Below are positions 32,973-37,495 of a stretch of 37,495 nt of DNA, piece by piece (positions within the stretch are counted from its first letter, which is position 1; every line of letters begins with the position of its first letter). A program made the position numbers and the translations under genes. Source of the DNA: Verrucomicrobiota bacterium. GTDB taxonomy: Bacteria > Verrucomicrobiota > Verrucomicrobiia > Limisphaerales > UBA1096. The stretch is taken from the NCBI GenBank assembly GCA_014382705.1, contig JACNJE010000087.1:1-37495 (forward strand), given 5' to 3'. A model generated the notes under the pieces. The model ran no database searches, was not told the origin of the DNA, and saw only the letters and a list, made by a program, of their open reading frames with translations.

Positions 32973-34283
32973 ATGGCTTACTTCCCGAAGATAAAAAAAA
33001 TCAAATACGAAGGTCCGGACAGCAAGAATCCGCTGGCCTTCAAGTGGTACAACGAGGGCGAACTCGTCGAAGGCAAGACCATGCGGGATCACCTCCGGTT
33101 CTCCGTGGTTTACTGGCACACCTTTCGCAACCCCCTCTCCGATCCGTTCGGTGTTGGCACGGCGTTCCGCCCATGGGATGACGGCAGCGAGTCGGTCAAA
33201 AACGCCCAGAAACGGGTCAAGGTCGCCTTCGAGTTCATGGAAAAACTCGGCGCACCCTATTATGCCTTTCACGATCGCGACGTCGCGCCGGAGGGCAAAA
33301 GCCTTGCCGCCTCAAACAAAAATCTCGACGCCGTGGCCAAGGTGCTCAAGTCCGAGCAACAGCGCACCGGCATCAAGCTGCTCTGGGGCACCGCCTGCCT
33401 GTTCGCCAACCCGCGCTATATGCACGGCGCCGCCACCAGCTGCAACGCCGACGCCTTCGCCTACGCCGCCGCGCAGGTGAAAAAAGCCATCGAGGTCACC
33501 CACCAACTCGGCGGCGAAGGCTACACTTTCTGGGGCGGCCGCGAAGGTTACTCGACACTTTGGAACACCGACATCAAGCGCGAACTCGACCACTTGGCCG
33601 CGTTCCTCCACATGGCCGTCGATCACAAAAAGAAGATTGGCTTCAAGGGCCAGTTTTACATCGAGCCCAAGCCGAAGGAACCGACCAAGCACCAGTACGA
33701 CTCCGACGCCGCCGCGTGCCTGAACTTCCTGCGGCAATACAAACTGACCGGCCACTTCAAGCTCAACCTCGAGACCAACCATGCCACCTTGGCTGGTCAC
33801 GAAATGCAGCACGAACTCGAGGTCGCCGTCGCCGCCAACGCGCTGGGCAGCATGGACGCCAACACCGGCGACCCGATGCTCGGCTGGGACACCGACCAGT
33901 TCCCCACCAGCGTTTACCTCACCGCCCAGTGCATGCTCTCGCTCCTCAAGATGGGCGGCTTCAAGACCGGCGGCGTGAACTTCGACGCCAAGGTGCGGCG
34001 CGAAAGCTACGAACCGGTGGATCTCTTCCACGCGCACATCGGCGGCATGGACGCCTTCGCGCGCGGCCTCAAGATCGCGGCCGCCATCCGCGCCGACGGT
34101 CGCCTGGAGGCATTCGTGAAAAACCGCTACCGCTCATGGGACAGCGGCATCGGCAAAAAGATCGAGTCCGGCAAGGCCAGTTTCAAAACCCTCGAAACCT
34201 ACATCCTCAAGAAGGGGGAAGTGTCCAAAAACGAAAGCGGACGACAGGAATTCCTCGAGAACCTCATCAACGAATTCATTTAG
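32973..34283 (+). CDS. xylA: Xylose isomerase
   Basis: This 436-residue protein interconverts D-xylose and D-xylulose in the cytoplasm and has normal family length. Signature segments are all present: [10 protein letters not shown] (catalytic His/Asp), [24 protein letters not shown] with metal-binding Glu, [31 protein letters not shown] and the C-terminal [11 protein letters not shown]. There is no leader. It contains no palindrome core, in contrast to most neighbours. A good rho-independent terminator follows. Linkage to the sulfatases suggests that released xylose (or another aldose) from sulfated glycans feeds central metabolism, but that is inference. Confidence 0.97.
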   Translation: MAYFPKIKKIKYEGPDSKNPLAFKWYNEGELVEGKTMRDHLRFSVVYWHTFRNPLSDPFGVGTAFRPWDDGSESVKNAQKRVKVAFEFMEKLGAPYYAFHDRDVAPEGKSLAASNKNLDAVAKVLKSEQQRTGIKLLWGTACLFANPRYMHGAATSCNADAFAYAAAQVKKAIEVTHQLGGEGYTFWGGREGYSTLWNTDIKRELDHLAAFLHMAVDHKKKIGFKGQFYIEPKPKEPTKHQYDSDAAACLNFLRQYKLTGHFKLNLETNHATLAGHEMQHELEVAVAANALGSMDANTGDPMLGWDTDQFPTSVYLTAQCMLSLLKMGGFKTGGVNFDAKVRRESYEPVDLFHAHIGGMDAFARGLKIAAAIRADGRLEAFVKNRYRSWDSGIGKKIESGKASFKTLETYILKKGEVSKNESGRQEFLENLINEFI

Positions 34284-34310
34284 GACACCACGAAACAAAT
34301 CATCCAATAG

Positions 34311-34335
34311 GCAGCTCGCGAGGGCTGCTTTTTTT
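34311..34335 (+). terminator. Rho-independent terminator after xylA
   Basis: GCAGC (34311-34315) pairs with GCTGC (34324-34328), followed at once by seven T residues (34329-34335). Confidence 0.8.
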
Positions 34336-34394
34336 GTTGGCCTAGCGGATAATCCGGTGTTGCGGTAATTTGATCCCGGGCCTAGCTTTCGGAC

Positions 34395-35162
34395 ATGAAA
34401 CGTCTTGGTTTTGTTCTAATTTTGACCTGCCTGTCACTGGGGCCGGCACTTTTGGCAACGGAACCAGCAGCCTCGCTCGAGGCGCGGCTCAAAGCGGTCG
34501 TGGGCTCGTTTCGTGCTTCATACAAAACCAAGCCGGACAAGGCCGTCGCCGAACTGCTGACTTCTGTTGATGCGCTTGGCCAAGCGTTTCCAAAAAGTGA
34601 ACAACCGTGGCGCCTGCTCGCCAATGTTGCCGAGTTCGCCAGCGAAACAACTCATAAAAAAAGGCTGACTAAAAAACTGGCCGCCTTGGATGCGGGACAA
34701 TTTCCAAAAATCACGCGCGAAGCCAAAGAGGAACTGGCTTGGCTTGAGTTTTTGGAGCGGCCGATCGATCTCCGGTTCACCGCCGCCGACGGCCGAGATG
34801 TCGACCTGACCCAGCTGCGAGGCAACGTCGTGCTCATTTATTTCTGCGCCTCGTGGTGCCCGCCCTGCGTGCACGAATATCCAAAGCTCAAGTCCGTATA
34901 TGACAAATATCACAAACAAGGATTTGAGATTGTTGGGATTTCGGCCGACAAATCGCGTGCCAGTTTCGATCTCTACACCCAGCGCAAAAAAATCCCATGG
35001 CCGCAGTATTTCGAGGACAACGCCTGGGAGGGGGAACTCATGAAACGGTTCCGCGTGCGATACGTCCCGCGCCTGTTCCTGCTCGACCGCACCGGCCGGG
35101 TCGCCCATCAGGACACCCGCCGGAATCTTGAGGAAAAAGTCAAAGAACTCTTGGCCAAATAA
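34395..35162 (+). CDS. TlpA-like thiol-disulfide oxidoreductase
   Basis: The 255-residue protein has a signal peptide (MKRLGFVLILTCLSLGPALLA), a helical N-terminal half (~25-115) and a thioredoxin fold from ~120 with the active site CASWCPPC, redox cysteines 154-158. YVPRLFLLDRTGRV contains the cis-proline. It resembles TlpA/ResA-type proteins that reduce periplasmic disulfides, for example in cytochrome c maturation; the cytochrome-type genes nearby make that plausible. DALGQAF at 59-65 is encoded by a full palindrome (34573-34586), the only exact copy in a rightward gene. Confidence 0.88.
   Translation: MKRLGFVLILTCLSLGPALLATEPAASLEARLKAVVGSFRASYKTKPDKAVAELLTSVDALGQAFPKSEQPWRLLANVAEFASETTHKKRLTKKLAALDAGQFPKITREAKEELAWLEFLERPIDLRFTAADGRDVDLTQLRGNVVLIYFCASWCPPCVHEYPKLKSVYDKYHKQGFEIVGISADKSRASFDLYTQRKKIPWPQYFEDNAWEGELMKRFRVRYVPRLFLLDRTGRVAHQDTRRNLEEKVKELLAK
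34573..34586. repeat. Exact palindrome copy 13
   Basis: In the TlpA-like gene on the plus strand, frame DALGQAF. Confidence 0.95.
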
Positions 35163-35173
35163 TCCAATAAAAA

Positions 35174-35213
35174 CCAAACGCCTGCCTGGCCAAGCGGGGG
35201 CGTTTGGCTTTGC
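35174..35213. terminator. Hairpin terminator with palindrome-like loop
   Basis: CCAAACGCC (35174-35182) pairs with GGCGTTTGG (35199-35207). The loop contains TGGCCAAGCG, ten bases of the palindrome. The T-rich side is better on the minus strand (AATAAAAA precedes the stem), so it may be bidirectional. Confidence 0.55.
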
Positions 35214-35547
35214 AGGCCGTCACTGGGCGGGCGGTAAAGACCAACTCTTCGTCAAAGTCCGTCCTGGGAATGATGTCGAAATATTTTGAGGCTTTCCAGA
35301 AAACGATCAAGACATCCCCAATGGCGTTTGGGGTGTCCTACAAGTACTTTGGTCGCCGGTCATTGTGGATTAGAGGACCCTCAAAGCACATTGACCCATG
35401 ACCGAAGTTGTTTGTATGGCGACCGCTACGCCTGTCTAGTTGCAAAGAAGTTTAAGTAACGAACCACTTCAAATTTAGAAAACACCTCTTTCATGGAAAG
35501 TGGCGTTTTTCGTAACAAAATCTGAGCAAGGTCGTCACTAAATCCGT
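35214..35547. other. Gene-poor stretch before the cytochrome gene
   Basis: I see no convincing gene; a 65-codon open frame (35204-35401) has no recognisable domain. An imperfect hairpin (GACATCCCCA with TGGGGTGTC, 35311-35337) is present. Base composition shifts to AT-rich here and palindrome cores stop. Confidence 0.5.
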
Positions 35548-37026
35548 ATGAGATTCACAAAATCGATCACACTTTTTTTATTTTGCACGATTCTAAGCTT
35601 TACTTCGACGGTCATGGCATGGAGCGCTGATGAACGCGAACCTCGAAACAAGAATCGCAATAAAGGGCGAAACAATTGGGACCAAAGTGAGTACTCTGGC
35701 AAAAGAAAGGAGAAAGATGTCCGCATGGCCATGTATTCTAAAGGGTTTGCTTGGCTGAGTGGTTCGCCCACGGATAATGAGAAACTTTCGGTAGGCAAGA
35801 CAGCGCAATTTTTTGGTTTCGTTGCATTGCGATATGCAAGCGGTCGCGTAGCGCAGCGTGGTGAATTGGGGCGCGCTTTTTATGAGCTCGCAACACCCTC
35901 GCAACGTGAAATCATGCTTGAGGCTGCCAAGGAAGAGGCCTCCGTATTAGAGGCATGGTGGAATTGTCGTAGTAAAATTCTACGCAAGTTGGAGCACCAC
36001 CTTTACACGGGTGAGGAAATTAAAAAAGGGGATATCGAGCCGCTTGCTCGCGAGTTCGGTTGGCTGAATGCCAAAGCCGGTCTCATAGAGGCGCGGGGCA
36101 TTGCTGCCGTAGAAGACACTTTGACTGAAGCGCAGTGGAACCAGTTGCACAAGCTTCGGCAGAACCCCGGATTAGCAGCCAAAGGCGGCAAGAACCACAA
36201 ACGTATCCGATTACCCGGCCTCAGCCGGGAGCTAGCCGCGCAATACGAAGATTTGTATGCCAAAGCTTTTACGTGGTTGACGGGCACTATGACGGATAAT
36301 CAAACCATCCCGCTCGGACAACCGGCACAGTTCTTTGGTTTTGTCTCTATCCGCCACAAGAGCGGCCATGGGGCCAGTAGAGGGAGGATTTCGCGACAAT
36401 TTAGCGACATCCTTGGAGATGAGCAGCAAGCAAGAATTATAGAAGCTTCAAAACAATTATGGCCTGAAGTTAAACGGTTCATGCTCAAAAGAACAGAGCT
36501 TCTACTAGAGATGGATAAACTGCGCAAAACACCTGACAAATTCGATGCTGCAAAATACAAGGCCGTAGCAACAGAATTGGGCGTGATTGAAATTCAATGT
36601 GGAATGATTGAGGCCACTACCTATCATCAGATCCGCAAGGGAATGACCGATTCGCAATCCAAGAAGATGATGGCTATCCGATCGGAATACATCCTTGATA
36701 GGAAGACCATGGAGAACTTGAGTATTACAAAAAGAGGGCAAGCCATTTACACATTATGCCAAACCTGCCATTCAAATCCGCAAATTGCACCAACCCTAAA
36801 CATGATTATTAATCGTCCAATTGCCTCGCTTGGCGATTATGAATATTCGATGGCAATGAAGGAGAGAGGAAAGAAAACCGTTCGATGGACTGAAGATCTA
36901 CTCGATCAATTTATCGCCGCACCAACCAAGTCGATTCCCGGGACAAAGATGGGGTTTCAGGGTTTATTAAATGAAACTGATAGAACTGCTATCATCCATT
37001 ATCTTAAAACGCTTGAAGGCAAATAA
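35548..37026 (+). CDS. Exported cytochrome c with duplicated helical sensor-like domain
   Basis: This 492-residue protein has a signal peptide (MRFTKSITLFLFCTILSFTSTVMA). Two homologous ~145-residue modules follow (about 63-206 and 237-381), recognisable by FAWLSGSPTDN / FTWLTGTMTDN, AQFFGFVALRYASG / AQFFGFVSIRHKSG, and LTEAQWNQLHKLR / MTDSQSKKMMAIR. The modules resemble Spy/CpxP-like or heavy-metal-sensing helical domains only in general character; I cannot name the family. The C-terminus is a single class I cytochrome c: CQTCH at 404-408 and likely axial Met468 in GTKMGF. An envelope redox or quality-control role is inferred. AT-richer than the GC-rich genes before it and free of palindromes. 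Confidence 0.75.
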   Translation: MRFTKSITLFLFCTILSFTSTVMAWSADEREPRNKNRNKGRNNWDQSEYSGKRKEKDVRMAMYSKGFAWLSGSPTDNEKLSVGKTAQFFGFVALRYASGRVAQRGELGRAFYELATPSQREIMLEAAKEEASVLEAWWNCRSKILRKLEHHLYTGEEIKKGDIEPLAREFGWLNAKAGLIEARGIAAVEDTLTEAQWNQLHKLRQNPGLAAKGGKNHKRIRLPGLSRELAAQYEDLYAKAFTWLTGTMTDNQTIPLGQPAQFFGFVSIRHKSGHGASRGRISRQFSDILGDEQQARIIEASKQLWPEVKRFMLKRTELLLEMDKLRKTPDKFDAAKYKAVATELGVIEIQCGMIEATTYHQIRKGMTDSQSKKMMAIRSEYILDRKTMENLSITKRGQAIYTLCQTCHSNPQIAPTLNMIINRPIASLGDYEYSMAMKERGKKTVRWTEDLLDQFIAAPTKSIPGTKMGFQGLLNETDRTAIIHYLKTLEGK

Positions 37027-37495
37027 ACGGCGCTAAAATGCTATTCATTTCAACAGCGCGAAAAGCATCAGTTCAAAAGCGCGGTTAAATCTTAGGAAAT
37101 ACGAAGTTGATAGCACCGGTGCTATAATCAATATCGACTTTAATCCGATAACCATTGGCGTTGCACCAACTTCGCCTGCCTCGATGCGAAGAAATACAAG
37201 GGATAACTGTGTATTACTGATTTTATTGGCTTTTGTGATACCATTCAGACCCTTGTTTGATGTAGGATTGCACCTCCCGTCGTTCAAGAAATGCATTGCA
37301 AATAATAAACGGTTATGAGGAGCTTCGGGAACGTATGAAACCACTACTTTTGTTCACGATAGTAATGATTGAGTCTTTGGCCCTGACGCAGCCGAGGGGG
37401 GCCGGAGCGGCTGAAACAGGCGTACATCTGTTTATTCTTTCAGCAACTCTGTTTATCTGAGGGGGTCATGAAGGGTTGAAATTGGGGTTGGCGAG
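37027..37495. other. Right-edge gene-poor stretch
   Basis: I see no well-supported gene except a possible short leader-like frame at 37335. A minus-strand frame reads ANGYRIKVDIDYSTGAINF just before a stop near 37090, perhaps a C-terminal fragment. A 16-bp perfect palindrome (ATAGCACCGGTGCTAT, 37110-37125) is present; it is unrelated to the repeated 14-mer. Confidence 0.4.
37335..37460 (+). CDS. Short leader-like open frame (possible truncated exported protein)
   Basis: A GAGGAG ribosome-binding-like sequence (37317-37322) precedes an ATG that opens a 41-residue frame beginning with a plausible signal peptide (MKPLLLFTIVMIESLAL) and ending at a TGA at 37458-37460. The leader without a body suggests a broken gene or a small exported peptide. 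The product is not recognised. Confidence 0.3.
   Translation: MKPLLLFTIVMIESLALTQPRGAGAAETGVHLFILSATLFI

Noticed and set aside
4476-34586. CRISPR array or integron interpretation of the repeated 14-mer
   Set aside because: Spacing is irregular (from 12 bp to kilobases), units are inside conserved genes, and no cas or integrase gene is present.
4476-34586. Mobile palindromic element inserted into genes
   Set aside because: Paralogue comparisons show equal-length replacement rather than insertion, and no transposase or target duplication is seen; kept only as an alternative to test.
35204-35401. 65-codon open frame after the TlpA-like gene
   Set aside because: It starts within the terminator stem and shows no leader, domain or convincing ribosome-binding site.
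37045-37344. 99-codon minus-strand open frame at the right edge
   Set aside because: No recognisable domain; a different minus frame looks more protein-like at its end, so neither is well supported.
1-37495. tRNA, rRNA or riboswitch genes
   Set aside because: I saw no cloverleaf, rRNA or known riboswitch core in the gaps; only a computational scan could exclude short or degenerate ones.

Overview
The window looks like a chromosomal segment of a sulfatase-rich Verrucomicrobiota; Planctomycetota is the main alternative. The reasons are six S1-type sulfatases, two DUF1501 proteins, a DUF1552/DUF1592 pair, PQQ-type propellers, an FG-GAP propeller and many Sec or Tat leaders in GC-rich DNA. The taxonomic call is inference from gene content; there is no rRNA here.

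Layout. 1-900 is AT-rich: an esterase remnant and a gene-poor stretch with inverted repeats. 0.9-9.1 kb holds unrelated single genes: a propeller protein, three alpha/beta hydrolases, bacterioferritin with a Bfd-like ferredoxin, a zinc alcohol dehydrogenase and a PQQ-propeller protein. 9.1-9.7 kb is a truncated sulfatase copy. 9.8-12.9 kb is a two-gene DprA-like / RecQ-phosphoribosyltransferase module with overlapping genes. 12.9-13.6 kb is a mosaic of broken gene pieces. 13.6-32.8 kb is a long leftward cluster of sulfatases, DUF1501, sialidase, LRR-VHL, DUF1552, DUF1592 and PQQ-propeller genes with short gaps or overlaps. It probably serves uptake-independent breakdown of sulfated glycans in the periplasm or at the cell surface. 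Rightward genes follow: xylose isomerase, a TlpA-like thioredoxin and, in an AT-richer flank, a tandem-repeat cytochrome c protein.

The most striking signal cuts across genes. The 14-bp palindrome CGCTTGGCCAAGCG occurs 13 times exactly, and its core TTGGCCAA about 40 times by eye, between 4.4 and 35.2 kb; none lie in the two AT-rich ends. Inside genes it is read almost only as RLAKR or (A)LGQA; the third frame (WPS) appears only where a pseudogene is frameshifted. Paralogue comparison indicates that sites arise by base substitution in place. One copy sits exactly at a recombination junction that distinguishes two duplicated segments. This resembles the idea of HIP1 in cyanobacteria (an over-represented palindrome) but with a different sequence; I do not know of a description of it.

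A second candidate system is the DprA-like/RecQ-PRTase pair, flanked by about 0.5 kb near-identical direct repeats and by gene debris, as expected for an accessory or genome-defence module.
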